A DNA stretch of 64,000 nucleotides from Temnopleurus reevesii. Taxonomy: Eukaryota; Echinodermata; Echinoidea; Temnopleuroida; Temnopleuridae. The notes under the pieces are model-generated. The model saw only the letters and a list, made by a program, of their open reading frames with translations. It was not told the origin of the DNA and made no database searches. Location: positions 1-64,000 of the forward strand of contig BQKZ01002525.1 in assembly GCA_036244855.1 (NCBI GenBank), given 5' to 3'. Position numbers and translations under genes: made by a program. Shown here piece after piece: positions 54,312 through 64,000 of the stretch; the stretch's first letter is position 1, and every line of letters starts with the position of its first letter.

Positions 54312-55570
54312 TTTAGCATTATTATTATTATTATCATCATTATCATTATTATTATTACTACTATCATTGTTATTGTTATTATCATAGAGAGACGCATATA
54401 AAAAAAACCGCGAAAAGCAATTAGTAATTAAACCTAAGGTGCTAATTGTTTTATTTGATATTCCATAATCATTACAAATCTGAATGAATTTTAAATTTTC
54501 ATCAATATTATCACATCATTTTTCAAACAGGACATCTCTCAAACGTTGTAAGAGGGGACATTTCATAACAAAGTTGATTGAATATTGCAAAGTATCTACG
54601 TTCCTAATGCTCGATTAAAAGCTTTCTAGCTGTTGTTAATCAGTGTCAGTGCCTTGTTTCTAAATCATATTGGTCTTTGATGTTTGTAGGTCCTTAAAAG
54701 AAAAGTCTACCTAAAAATAATATATTTTTAACAGAAGCAGAACAAAATGGTGAGTAAAACAAAAAAGTCATGAATTTTTAAAGATTTGAAGAATCGAGTT
54801 GCGGAATAAAGGTCGAAACAGGCGTCACCTAGCTCTGGCCCGGCTTCCGGGTTGGGGTGGAGGGAATGGGGGAAGGGGGGGGGGGGCCCCCCTTCCACGG
54901 AGAGGAGTCATGGAAATATCACAGCGCTATCCGTCTGAAATGAATGGCAGGTGAAGTGTCGTACTAAAGCTGGAGAGGGTTTATTTGAGGGGAGCTCATA
55001 GAGGTACGGCTATATTCTATGGGGGCCGGGAGCTCCAGTTCAACCTTATTTTTGTCGTCTGCTGTGACCGCAGAGGGCGGTTGACTATTAAAAAAATGGC
55101 AACCCCGATGAAGTTCATCTTTCCATCTTGCCGAGTGAGAAAAGAACAGTCAAAACGTGATTCTATAGAGAAAAGACGGAATGACAAGCTGAAAATTTTG
55201 CCGCAAATTACTTTGGAGAAGCATCAGAAGTGCTTCATAGCTGGGGAACATGGGAGGTAAGATTCGTAAGGCTGTAAGCTAACGGCGAATTATTCAATTA
55301 ACCAGTTTTCCCCCGGCCCCGAGTCCGCGGCGAGTGGACTCTCGCTGCTCGCTCACGGCGAAGATCTACGGGCAGTGGAGGGAGCCGTCCCGATGGATAC
55401 CGACGCGATTCGCTGATGCCTGATGGTGATGTTCATCAGAACATGTCTTTGTTTTGGGGTGATATGATAGCGATTATGATGACTGATTGTCATTTGATGA
55501 TATTGGTGATGAGCATAGTTCCAGACTTTCCTCAGAACTATATCCTGACTTATACTTAAGTTATAGCACT
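54312..55570. repeat. Duplicated SWSAP1 promoter/exon 1 block, copy A
   Basis: Runs from an ATT/ATC microsatellite through the 5' flank and exon 1 to ACTTATAGCACTTGTCTTTAA. Copy B is 55718-56935. They differ mainly by small indels and microsatellite length. A single N (55646) lies between them. Confidence 0.9.
55096..55256 (+). CDS. SWSAP1: SWSAP1 exon 1, copy A
   Basis: 53 codons plus AG. Starts MATPMKFIFPSCRVRK, basic and helical, ends 'KCFIAGEHG'. Donor AG/GTAAGA. Identical in peptide to copy B. Confidence 0.85.
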
Positions 55571-57733
55571 TGTCTTTAATAGATTGAGATGATGCCGATG
55601 ATGTCGATTATCATGACGATGTCGATGATGAAATTATGCCTCAGTNCGACTCGGGGCAATATGATACCATTTGAGGCAATATATGTCGTATCACCCTCAA
55701 GGCCAGTCAATATTATATAATTATCATCATTATCATTATTATTATTACTACTATCATAGAGAGACGCATATAAGCGAAAAGCAATTAGTAATTAAACCTA
55801 AGGTGCTAATTGTTTTATTTGATATTCCATAATCATTACAAATCTGAATGAATTTTAAATTTTCATCAATATTATCACATCATTTTTCAAACAGGACATC
55901 TCTCAAACGTTGTAAGAGGGGACATTTCATAACAAAGTTGATTGAATATTGCAAAGTATCTACGTTCCTAATGCTCGATTAAAAGCTTTCTAGCTGTTGT
56001 TAATCAGTGTCAGTGCCTTGTTTCTAAATCATATTGGTCTTTGATGTTTGTAGGTCCTTAAAAGAAAAGTCTACCTAAAAATAATATATTTTTAACAGAA
56101 GCAGAACAAAATGGTGAGTAAAACAAAAAAGTCATGAATTTTTAAAGATTTGAAGAATCGAGTTGCGGAATAAAGGTCGAAACAGGCGTCACCTAGCTCT
56201 GGCCCGGCTTCCGGGTTGGGGTGGAGGGAATGGGGGAAGGGGGGGGGGGGCCCCCCTTCCACGGAGAGGAGTCATGGAAATATCACAGCGCTATCCGTCT
56301 GAAATGAATGGCAGGTGAAGTGTCGTACTAAAGCTGGAGAGGGTTTATTTGAGGGGAGCTCATAGAGGTACGGCTATATTCTATGGGGGCCGGGAGCTCC
56401 AGTTCAACCTTATTTTTGTCGTCTGCTGTGACCGCAGAGGGCGGTTGACTATTAAAAAAATGGCAACCCCGATGAAGTTCATCTTTCCATCTTGCCGAGT
56501 GAGAAAAGAACAGTCAAAACGTGATTCTATAGAGAAAAGACGGAATGACAAGCTGAAAATTTTGCCGCAAATTACTTTGGAGAAGCATCAGAAGTGCTTC
56601 ATAGCTGGGGAACATGGGAGGTAAGATTCGTAAGGCTGTAAGCTAACGGCGAATTATTCAATTAACCAGTTTTCCCCCGGCCCCGAGTCCGCGGCGAGTG
56701 GACTCTCGCTGCTCGCTCACGGCGAAGATCTACGGGCAGTGGAGGGAGCCGTCCCGATGCGATGGATACCGACGCGATGCGCTGATGGTGATGTTCATCA
56801 GAACATGTCTTTGTTTTGGGGTGATATGATAGCGATTATGATGACTGATTGTCATTTGATGATAATGGTGATGAACATAGTTCCAGACTTTCCTCAGAAC
56901 TATATCCTGACTTATAGCACTTGTCTTTAAAGGAGGACTCCGGACCATAAATTTCTTGCTTTGATTCAAAGCGCAAAAATCAGACAAACAGATGAAAAAA
57001 AATTTGAGCGAAAACGGACATCAAATAAGAAAGTTATGAATATTTTAAAGATATCTTAAGATTTTCAAAATAGTTATATTTTTCGCCAATGTGTAACTAT
57101 AGGTCACGTGACATGACGTGTTGATGACGTAGGTTCGTCACTTCTCTAGAGTGAGTGTATTTATATTTCTTTGTTTTTAATGTTCTGTTTAAAAGCTATT
57201 GGGCNTCATTAAGTTATGCACATCAATTAAAAGCCCAGAATTTTGGCTAAATTATGATCTAAAAATAAACTTGAAATGCTGGATCTTGTGACTTGTGGAA
57301 GAGCAAAACTGCTTAAGCGGCCGGAAACCGGTGGTCATACGGTATGTTTATCTTACGTAGGATAGCTGACTAACCGTAGTAAAATGTGAAATACCAGATT
57401 TAAAACGTTAATATTCATGAATCCTTGCTCGAAAGTTGGATATAATCGAACTACTCAGGCTCATGCTTGCTAAAGTGAAGATGGTGACGAAGATGCCTGA
57501 TGCTTGATAAGGATGATGATGATGTAAGGTGATGACAGTTTGTGTGATAATGATGTTATTTGTTGGTGGTGACGATGAAGATGTTGATTATGTCTTTATG
57601 ATCTGATGACGGGCATGATGGAGGTTACAATGAGGATGCTGATGAGGATGATATGATAATTGATGACGATGGTGATGATGACCTGATGATGGTGGTGATG
57701 ATACAGATGGTGGATAATGATGATGATGATGGC

Positions 57734-57795
<62 letters not shown>

Positions 57796-60700
57796 CGATG
57801 ATGATGAGGATGATGATGAGGATGATATGAGTGGTGGTGATGATGGTGATGATGGTGATGATGGTGGTGATGAAACAGATGGTGATAATGATGATGGTGG
57901 TGATGATACAGATCGATGGTCAATAATGATTATGATGATGGATGGTGATGATGATGATGATGATGATGATGGTGGTGATAGTGATGATTAGGATTAGGAT
58001 GAGACTAATGAAGATGGTGCATTGAATGATGGTAGTGATGAGGAATATAACGACAACTCCTGTCGGGAAAGTGGCCTTTTTTTGCATTCGCTCACCCAAA
58101 CATCCATTTTTCTCACCCAAAACTTGAATTAATAAAATTGGGCTGAACTATCTGCGAAGCTGGTCAAATGCTTTGCTACTGACAATTAAGAAAATGATTT
58201 TCAAGAACGGGAAAACTTTCTAATACCACTTCCTTGATGGCTCAAGTTTGTTGCCACTTTTGTTTCAGCAAGTGAATTTGTAGAGCCCTGGTGGTGATGA
58301 TAAATTTCATAAATCGTTGTGCTAAATAATGATAATGTAAGGTTGTTATTTTGACATTGTTTAGTTTTCTTATTTGTTTGATTAAAGAAAAAATTAAATA
58401 ATGATATTATTTTATTTACAGTGGAAAGACAGCACTCTTGTTCCAGTGTGCAGTTTCTCTGGCCCAGGAAGGTCACAGTGTGACCTACATTACACCAACA
58501 AAGTTTCAGTCTCTGCCACCAGCAGTAGAGGGCGCTTCCATTCCTGATCCGCTTCTGATGAAGCAAATCAACATCATGTAAGCCATAGTTGTTTCAATTT
58601 TTCGTACTTTCCACCTTAGACCATATGTTCTGTCTACAGTCAAACTTTTCTATAGTGGCATTCCAAGAGAAACAAAAAAATAGCTAGTGCTGTAGAAAGG
58701 CGACCTCTATAGATACATGTATGATCTATTTATATTTTCATCAAGGGGGAACCAATTTAGATGGCCACTGTAGACAGGTGGTTACTATGGACAGGTTTGA
58801 TTGTATTCTTATTTCCACGTAGTGAATCCACAGCAGTTTGAAGTAAAATATTTAATTTTTCATATTTTCTTAAGATGAAGTAAATCACCAATGTTTTAAT
58901 GTGCAGGTGGAATGAGACAGATTTTTAGGAAAATTAGTGCTTTACAATTTATATCAACACTTTTTTTATACAGAAAATACTTGGATGAAATTTGCAGTTG
59001 TCCAGCTGCATTTTCTATACTTTTAAAATGTAGATTGAAAGTAAAAACCATGCATTTCCACCTGAAAATCTCCAAAAATGGAGTCTGTTGGGGCCTTCTG
59101 AAAATTTGTCGATGAGGGATAAAAAGCAGTAATGTGAATGTCGCATCTGTAGGGCTAGTGGTAAGACACCTGTCTAGTCATCAGGAGATCATTGGGTTTG
59201 ATTCATACCCGACAATGCCTGTGAATTTTTTTCACAGTATCTCGGTAACGCACTGTCAATCAAAGTTTATCCATGTTGGTATAAGGCAAGAATTATATTT
59301 CGATTAGGTAACTGAAGTAGTTTTTATCTTCATTTTATCCAGGTACTTTCAAGACAGGTCTAGCCTATTGAGCTACCTCTGTGGACTTCACACTAAGACA
59401 CCTCTACCTCACGCTGTCATCGTTGACAATATAGATTACTATGCAACTCATCCACAGGTAAGGAGAAGGGAGTCAAATCCGCCTATAGTGGCCAATCAAA
59501 GGAAACGGTAAAAGAGGCCACTGTAGACAGATGACCTCTGTAGACAGGTGGCCGCAAAGTCAATTTTGACTGTAGATAAAAAGTTAGTGCATACTCAAAA
59601 ACATAAGCTGAAGGTTGTTCTAGACAACCTGAAATTCTACCCAAAGTTTTCCTGACATAGCTACAAGATTTCGAGTTTGCATACCTTACCTGTTGCTATG
59701 TCAGGCAAACTTCATGCATTAAGCAACTCACCGACAGGTAATAGGCCACTTTACTAATAGACGTAAACCTGTCTTTTGTGGCCGCCCTAAGGAAACGGAA
59801 AAAGGGGCTGCTGTAGACAGGTAGCCTCTGTTGAAATGTGGTTGCAAATAATAATAATAATCATAATGAACGGCTTTTATATAGCGCTTATCAACTCTAA
59901 GAATTCTCTATTTAAAGCGCTCTACAATTGCAGCATTATTACCCTGGCTTTAGCCCGGCAGCCACTTCATTAGCGCACTTGGCGTTTCAAGGAATAAATA
60001 TTCCTGCCGGGTACCCAGGTTTGACTGTAGATACAAATTTTATGCATACTAAAAACCACAAAGGATGTTTTTGACAATGTGAAAACTTGCTCGAAAGTTT
60101 CAGCAAATTCATGGCCACGAAATGAACGAAAATGAAACCAGTGCAAAAATTTCATAGAATAAAGTATTTCCCACTTATTTTCCACTTTTTGATCTTTTTT
60201 ATTGGTGTACTTCCTGAGCCAATGTAGCAGTATTTGCTCTGTCGTATTTTGTGGAGCAGGTGAATGTTGTTTGTTTGGAAATCTTCTTCTTCTTCCAATG
60301 TGAGTACATTCCTCTGGAAAGAGTAATATCGTACTTTGTGCGGTGCTTGTGTGTCGTGTTGTATTATTGAGCTCCAAATTAGACTTTATTTATACAAAAG
60401 TTTGTGCTGAAAGTGCTCCTTGTGCGAGTAAAAACGGACTCCTCCTTCTAGTCCTTGCGCAGCGCCAACCCTACCAGTCGTCTTCTGAATACTTCAAGCG
60501 AAGACGATGATGTGACATTGGCAGGGAGATCGTTCCACAGGCAGATGACACTGGGAAAGAAGGAGCGTTGAAAGCTGTTGAGTCTGCACCGCTGATGAAG
60601 AAACTGAGCTGGTCTTCGTTCAGACGATCTTGTTACTGGGTATAGGTAAGGTGGTTCAGGAGGGATGGCAACCAAACCGAGAAGTATTCTGTATAGCATG

Positions 60701-63700
60701 GTGACTTTGACGTGGGCCCTTCTCTCGTGGAGTGTCTGCCATTTCTGTGATTGGAGCATCTGGGTCACACTGTGTCTGGGATGGTAGTCTCCTATGCAGA
60801 ATCGAGCAGCTCTTCTCTGAACCATATCGAGGCGTGAGATTTGTTCTTGAACGTAGGGGTCCCAAACAGATGAAGAGTAGTCGAGGATAGGTTGAACATA
60901 GGTCACATAGGCCTGTTCCTTAACTTTCTTTAGGCAGCCACGTAGGTTTCTTTGAATGAATCCTCGAGTGCTATTAGCTTTCTTACAGGTGTAGTCAATG
61001 TGAGGCTTCCAGCTAAGCTTGGAGTTGATGTGCACTCCGAGATACATGGCGTTGTCAACTAGAGGTAGTTCAAATCCATGCAAGGAGTATACAGATCGAA
61101 CAATGTTCTTCACCTTGTTGGTTACTCTGAGTACTTCGCACTTGCTGGGGTTGAATGACATCTGCCACTTGGTTTCCCATTCTTGCAGGTGGTTAAGGTC
61201 TTCCTGGAGAGTGTCTGCATCAGCTTGTGAGGTGATGCGTCGATAGAGGAGGCAATCATCAGCAAACATCTGGACTTCTGAGCTCACACATTCTGGCAGG
61301 TCGTTGATGTATACCAGGAAGAGAAGGGGGCCGAGCACTGTCCCCTGGGGGATGCCTGATGAAACTCTCGCTGGGTCAGACTTCACTCCATCCAAAACCA
61401 CCTGCTGAGTGCGTTCTGTTAGGAAGGCTTTGATCCAACGGAGTATGTTTCCTTGAATGCCATAATTGGAAAGCTAGCTTAGGAGTCTATGATGAGGCAC
61501 TTTGTCAAACGCTTTTGAGAAGTCTAATAGAACTGCATCGATCTGCTGTTTGTCATCAAGTCCCTTAGCAAGGTCATGAACGATCAACAAGAGCTGAGAT
61601 TCGCATGAGTGAAATTTGCGAAAACCGTGCTGTTTCTCTGATAGGATGCCATTGGATTCAAGGTGACTGATGACTTCAGAGAATATGATGTGCTCCAAGA
61701 CTTTGCACACAATGGATGTTAATGATATCGGTCGGTAGTTACTCGCTTCATGTCTGCTTCCTTTCTTGTGAATGGGTGTTACAAATGCTGACTTCCAGTC
61801 CATATGGATTGCTCCTTGATGTAGGGTGGATTGGAACAGGAGGGCAAGCACAGGGGCAAGTTATGCTGAGCACTCTTTTAAGAGCCTTGCGGGAATGTTG
61901 TCAGGTCCCGATGCTTTGTGTGGGCAGGTCTTGAATAGGGGACTTTCAATATGAAAAAAGGGGGGGGGGGGATGATTTGGCCTAATGATCTTACTAATGG
62001 GTTGGATTTTCTTTGTAAATCTATATGCAACAGGCTTCTAAAATTGTTCTTTCATACCTTTTTCTAGGCTTCTGATCTGCCTTCCGTTGTCTCTCTTCTG
62101 TGTTCCTATTTGGTTGATGCTGTGACGTTTGTCTCCAACAAGAGGTAAGTCGACAAGTAAAGGCTCACTACACGACTTTCAGTCGTAAACTCGTAAAGAG
62201 ATCTGCTATAATGAAGTATTAACCGTATCAGACATCTGAGCTATGTGATTTTTCCACTTTATTGCCCCGTAAAAGACAGAGCGGTCAATAAATTACTTTA
62301 TTGCCCGCTGTCAAATGTCTATGGGATTTTGCGTGTAAAAACAGCGGGCAATAAATTCACATGCGAAATACGCGGACCGTGATCTCGTGAGCGCAGTTTT
62401 TGCGCGTTGAGCTCGCGACGTGCTTTGTGGACATCAGATTGTAAACAAACATGGAAGCGGCCAGTTCGAAGAATTAAGTTTGCTTCGTTCGATGACAACG
62501 AATTCGATGAAATTTTGCAAGATATGAATGCTAAAAATATTAAGAAGGCAACGAAACAAGCAGCCAATATTCTTAAGAAAAATCTTCGGCTTAATCTGGA
62601 AACGTCAAAGTAATTTCATCAAGCAAGAAATGTTGGTAAAGTTACCCTTTTATTTCATGGATTTTTTGTTCGCTCTAGATGTCTGATTTGGTTAATAATA
62701 ACAATATGGACCATTTCTTTCGTGAGACACAACATTTATGGCCCTGAGTAGAGTCGTATTGCCCTCGTCTTCGACTCGGGCAATACAATTCTACTCAGGG
62801 CCATGAATGTTGTGTCTCCCTCAAGGCTAGTCCATATTGTATTAATATCTGATATAAAGAGGTATCTGATATAAAGAGGTAACAACTCTGGTCCCAGCTC
62901 TGAACAACTTATTATTTTTCAATTCTGCTAGAAAGAGATTTCCACTGTAATACATTGTCTCACGGTAAGGAGCTTGATGTTTGATTTTTCAGTTTAGAGT
63001 TTCAAGTATCAAGAACCTTGGTGCGAAACTTTGTATAATAGCATGTTTCAGCATTTGCAAATTGGTCGTAAGGTTGTAAGACTAAAAGTTGTGAAGTGTG
63101 CGATGGTCTCAATAGACCATTCACATCAAGTAGAGGCTCACTACATGACTTTCAGTCCTACTACCTTTCGACCAATTTTACAAATACTGAAAAGCGCTAT
63201 AATATGACATTCACATTGGGGAACTTGATGTTTGATACTTCATCAAGATTCAAGTATTATGTAACTTGCCATGAGACGAAGTATAGCAGCATGCTTTAGA
63301 GTTGATTTTGAATTCGTAAAATTGGTTGTAAGGTCGTGAGACTGATTATCGTATGGGGTGGCCATGATAGCCTGTTTACATCTATGAAGTTAAACCACTT
63401 TAGTGGAAACCAGTTTAACAGAAATTAGGTTAAAGATAAAAAAGGAAAAAATGGTGAGCAGAGAAAAACAGTTTGATAGTTACATGTAGTCGTGCACGCA
63501 TCAGGTCATCAAATTGGCAACATGCCTGAAAATTTTCACTGATTTGCCTGTGTTTTCAAATCTTTAAAAATGTATTTATAACTTTGTTGATAGTTGTCCA
63601 ATTTTCCTCAAACTTTTAATGTTCTGCTTGCTTATTTTTTCTGCTCCTGTTACAATATAATTTTTGGGTAGACTCTTCTTTTCGAGTTTCTTTTAAATGA

Positions 63701-63826
63701 TTCAACTTTCTGCATGTATTTCTTTCTTTTAGAGGCTCATGCAATGATACAGATGATGATTGCTCCCTCCTGTTCGTCTCAGGGGAATTTTCAAGTACCC
63801 CATGTCTACCGCCACTTTCTCCCTAG
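55096..63826 (+). CDS. SWSAP1: SWSAP1 (SWS1-associated RAD51-like ATPase)
   Basis: Partner of SWS1/ZSWIM7 in the Shu-type complex that promotes RAD51 filament formation in homologous recombination (family knowledge). Exons 55096-55256 or its copy 56460-56620, 58422-58577, 59343-59457, 62068-62144 and from 63733 splice in phase. Joining exons 1 and 2 creates a perfect Walker A, GEHGSGKT, at residues 50-57, followed by ALLFQ as in human SWSAP1 (GTPGSGKTALLF). 'FQSLPP', 'MYFQDRSSLLSYLCGLH' and the Walker B-like VIVD (about 131-134) align with the human protein. It has a 49-residue basic N-terminal extension before Walker A that the human protein lacks. The ATG at 55096 is used; an upstream in-frame TTG is not a plausible start. 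The last exon is frameshifted or mis-sequenced and partly repeated at the window end. Confidence 0.87.
55718..56935. repeat. Duplicated SWSAP1 promoter/exon 1 block, copy B
   Basis: Near-identical to 54312-55570 and contains the second copy of exon 1. Probably the other haplotype placed in tandem. Confidence 0.9.
56460..56620 (+). CDS. SWSAP1: SWSAP1 exon 1, copy B
   Basis: Same 161-nt exon 1,364 bp downstream of copy A, and nearer to exon 2. Either copy splices in phase to 58422. Confidence 0.85.
57480..58012. repeat. (GAT)n-rich simple sequence
   Basis: Imperfect GAT/GGT trinucleotide tract with a pure (GAT) core at about 57730-57795. Poly-Asp and poly-His readings across it are artefacts. 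Lies in SWSAP1 intron 1. Confidence 0.95.
58422..58577 (+). CDS. SWSAP1: SWSAP1 exon 2 (end of Walker A)
   Basis: 156 nt. The first base completes Ser of GSGKT; it continues GKTALLFQCAVSLAQEGHSV, then 'TPTKFQSLPP' and DPLLMKQINI, matching human 'LTRRPLQSMPRG' and 'DPMRLQKIRF'. Donor AT/GTAAGC. Confidence 0.93.
58640..58800. repeat. Dispersed repeat with TAGTGGC / CACTGTAGACAGG motifs
   Basis: The TCTATAGTGGCATTCC ... GGCCACTGTAGACAGGTGG block recurs, diverged, at about 59480-59580 and 59762-59830 in the next intron, and a fragment is near 34060 (CCTGTCTATAATGGCC). Confidence 0.65.
59143..59215 (+). mobile_element. tRNA-like SINE head
   Basis: GTAGGGCTAGTGGTAAGACACC (A-box-like, 59150-59170) and GGGTTTGATTCATACCC (B-box-like, 59194-59210) at tRNA spacing. 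The intact cloverleaf is not supported, so a SINE rather than a tRNA gene. SWSAP1 intron 2. Confidence 0.55.
59343..59457 (+). CDS. SWSAP1: SWSAP1 exon 3 (Walker B region)
   Basis: 115 nt. 'MYFQDRSSLLSYLCGLH' matches human 'QYPPSTRELFRLLCSAH'; PHAVIVDNIDYYATHP carries the hydrophobic-Asp Walker B-like strand. Donor CAG/GTAAGG. Confidence 0.93.
59848..60022. mobile_element. SINE-like element, truncated, with AAT tail
   Basis: An ATAATAAT tract is followed by GCTTTTATATAGCGC, AGCATTATTACCCTGGCT and 'CCTGCCGGGTACCCAGG', the same body as the elements at 38.2 and 38.9 kb, but the tRNA-like end is missing. Confidence 0.7.
60448..61950 (-). mobile_element. 5'-truncated CR1/jockey-like LINE reverse transcriptase, inactivated
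   Basis: Minus-strand frame with the RT series: 'YRPISLTSI', 'KQHGFRKFHSCESQL', motif A 'LLDFSKAFDKVPH', motif B 'SGIPQGTVLGPLLF', the catalytic 'FADDCLLY' and thumb-like KCEVLRVTNK. It ends with 'WNDLPANVTSSSSLEVFRRRL'. Two in-frame stops, TAA at 61861-61863 and TAG at 61474-61476, break the ORF, and no endonuclease domain is present upstream. Inserted antisense in SWSAP1 intron 3 (59458-62067). The TAG to its right end (about 60448 downward) may include a 3' UTR with AATAAAG near 60385. Confidence 0.93.
62068..62144 (+). CDS. SWSAP1: SWSAP1 exon 4
   Basis: 77 nt. ASDLPSVVSLLCSYLVDAV, then TFVSNKR, a helix corresponding to human 'AAYLIALLLDTAAHFSHR'. Acceptor TTTTTCTAG, donor AG/GTAAGT. Confidence 0.88.
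62260..62841. mobile_element. Candidate Crypton-related remnant with hairpins
   Basis: 62452-62613 has a plus-strand frame (KFASFDDNEFDEILQD, then AKNIKKATKQAANIL) resembling the N-terminal helix of the DUF3504/Crypton-type proteins that are numerous in marine invertebrates; a start Met at 62451 is one base out of frame. It is bounded by a hairpin at about 62280-62365 (GGGCAATAAA blocks) and a long hairpin at 62701-62841. Confidence 0.4.
62701..62841. repeat. Near-perfect 140-bp hairpin
   Basis: The arms read ACAATATGGACCA, GAGACACAACATT, ATGGCCCTGAGTAGA and GTATTGCCC, mirrored by GGGCAATAC, TCTACTCAGGGCCAT, AATGTTGTGTCTC and TGGTCC-like TAGTCCATATTGT. A related half-hairpin lies at about 55640-55720. 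Confidence 0.85.
63545..63680. repeat. Dispersed repeat (AAGTTATGAATTTTTAAAGAT family), inverted
   Basis: Reverse orientation of the element at 53530-53690 and 54690-54790. Shares ATCTTTAAAAAT, TTGTCCAATTTTCCTCAAACTT and GGGTAGACTCTTCTTTT blocks. Confidence 0.7.
63733..63826 (+). CDS. SWSAP1: SWSAP1 exon 5 as read, probably frameshifted
   Basis: CTTTTAG acceptor completes Arg, then GSCNDTDDDCSLLFVSGEF, fitting the human 'RDCGLMVALQTQEE' strand. In this frame a stop follows at 63824, but shifting by one base inside the TTTT run gives QVPHVYRHFLPSQLHITGS, which fits the human 'LLQRYFPAQCWLQ'. Confidence 0.6.
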
Positions 63827-63939
63827 TCAACTTCACATCACCGGTTCAAATAGGCTGAATCTTGCCAATGTGTAGAATTCAACTTTTGCTGTACCTGTAC
63901 AACACTGCCAGGTGAAATAATGAAAGTGTTGCCAAAAAC

Positions 63940-64000
63940 ATCTCAGGGGGGAGTTCCAAGTACCCCATGTCTACCGCCACTTTCTCCCCCGTCAACTCCA
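63940..64000 (+). repeat. SWSAP1: Second copy of the SWSAP1 exon 5 core at the window end
   Basis: TCTCAGG followed by sequence nearly identical to 63777-63832, 166 bp downstream. This copy reads GEFQVPHVYRHFLPRQLH without the one-base shift. It could be a second splice acceptor/exon or the other haplotype; the window ends inside it. Confidence 0.7.

Noticed and set aside
54985..55095. Upstream in-frame start for SWSAP1 adding 37 residues
   Set aside because: The first codon is TTG, not ATG; the ATG at 55096 is the first plausible start and begins the basic conserved-looking region.
57588..57991. Poly-His and poly-Asp open frames on both strands
   Set aside because: Translation of the (GAT)n tract; no flanking coding signal.
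59143..59215. Possible functional tRNA gene
   Set aside because: A- and B-box-like motifs are present but acceptor and anticodon stems do not pair convincingly; better as a SINE head.

Overview
This is eukaryotic, intron-rich, AT-rich genomic DNA from an invertebrate deuterostome. An echinoderm, most likely a sea urchin, is my inference. It rests on three conserved animal genes in many short exons, very dense short inverted-repeat (MITE-like) elements, tRNA-derived SINEs and a CR1/jockey-like LINE. No bacterial features are present. Gene identities come from recognising protein families by eye; exon limits come from reading GT-AG splice sites and checking that codon phase is kept across each junction.

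Layout, left to right. (1) 1-3946: gene-free DNA with a LINE remnant. (2) 3947-11790, minus strand: a complete six-exon TOLLIP gene (289 codons; Tom1-binding N-terminus, C2, CUE). Its first exon lies beside a large AT-rich tandem array. (3) 12.7-17 kb: a 43-bp satellite, then nested MITEs and a fold-back element. (4) 17.0-19.7 kb, minus: one orphan last-exon candidate and one promoter/first-exon candidate. (5) 20291-51190, minus: a large gene for ZFC3H1, the zinc-finger subunit of the PAXT nuclear RNA-decay complex. About 25 exons were located (roughly 2,140 codons); the first coding exon and one small exon near the 3' end were not found. (6) 52277-52958: assembly gap. (7) 55096 to the window end, plus: SWSAP1, a RAD51-like ATPase that partners SWS1/ZSWIM7 in homologous recombination. 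It carries a LINE in an intron and a damaged or mis-sequenced last exon. ZFC3H1 and SWSAP1 are divergently arranged.

Two patterns stand out. First, local tandem duplications (about 90-200 bp units, 3-5 copies) repeatedly straddle exon-intron boundaries, at one TOLLIP exon and at least five ZFC3H1 exons. They leave decoy splice sites and partial exon copies in the introns. Second, the sequence contains eight single-N joins, nearly all next to duplicated sequence. Contig 39316-42203 repeats 26583-29470 exactly, exon cassettes around 43-47 kb occur twice, and SWSAP1 exon 1 occurs twice. Most of this looks like haplotype contigs placed in tandem by the assembler, but one repeated ZFC3H1 exon differs at about a quarter of its residues, more than allelic variation should give.

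The three genes are not an operon and have no shared pathway that I can see: endosomal sorting and innate signalling (TOLLIP), nuclear RNA surveillance (ZFC3H1), DNA recombination (SWSAP1).
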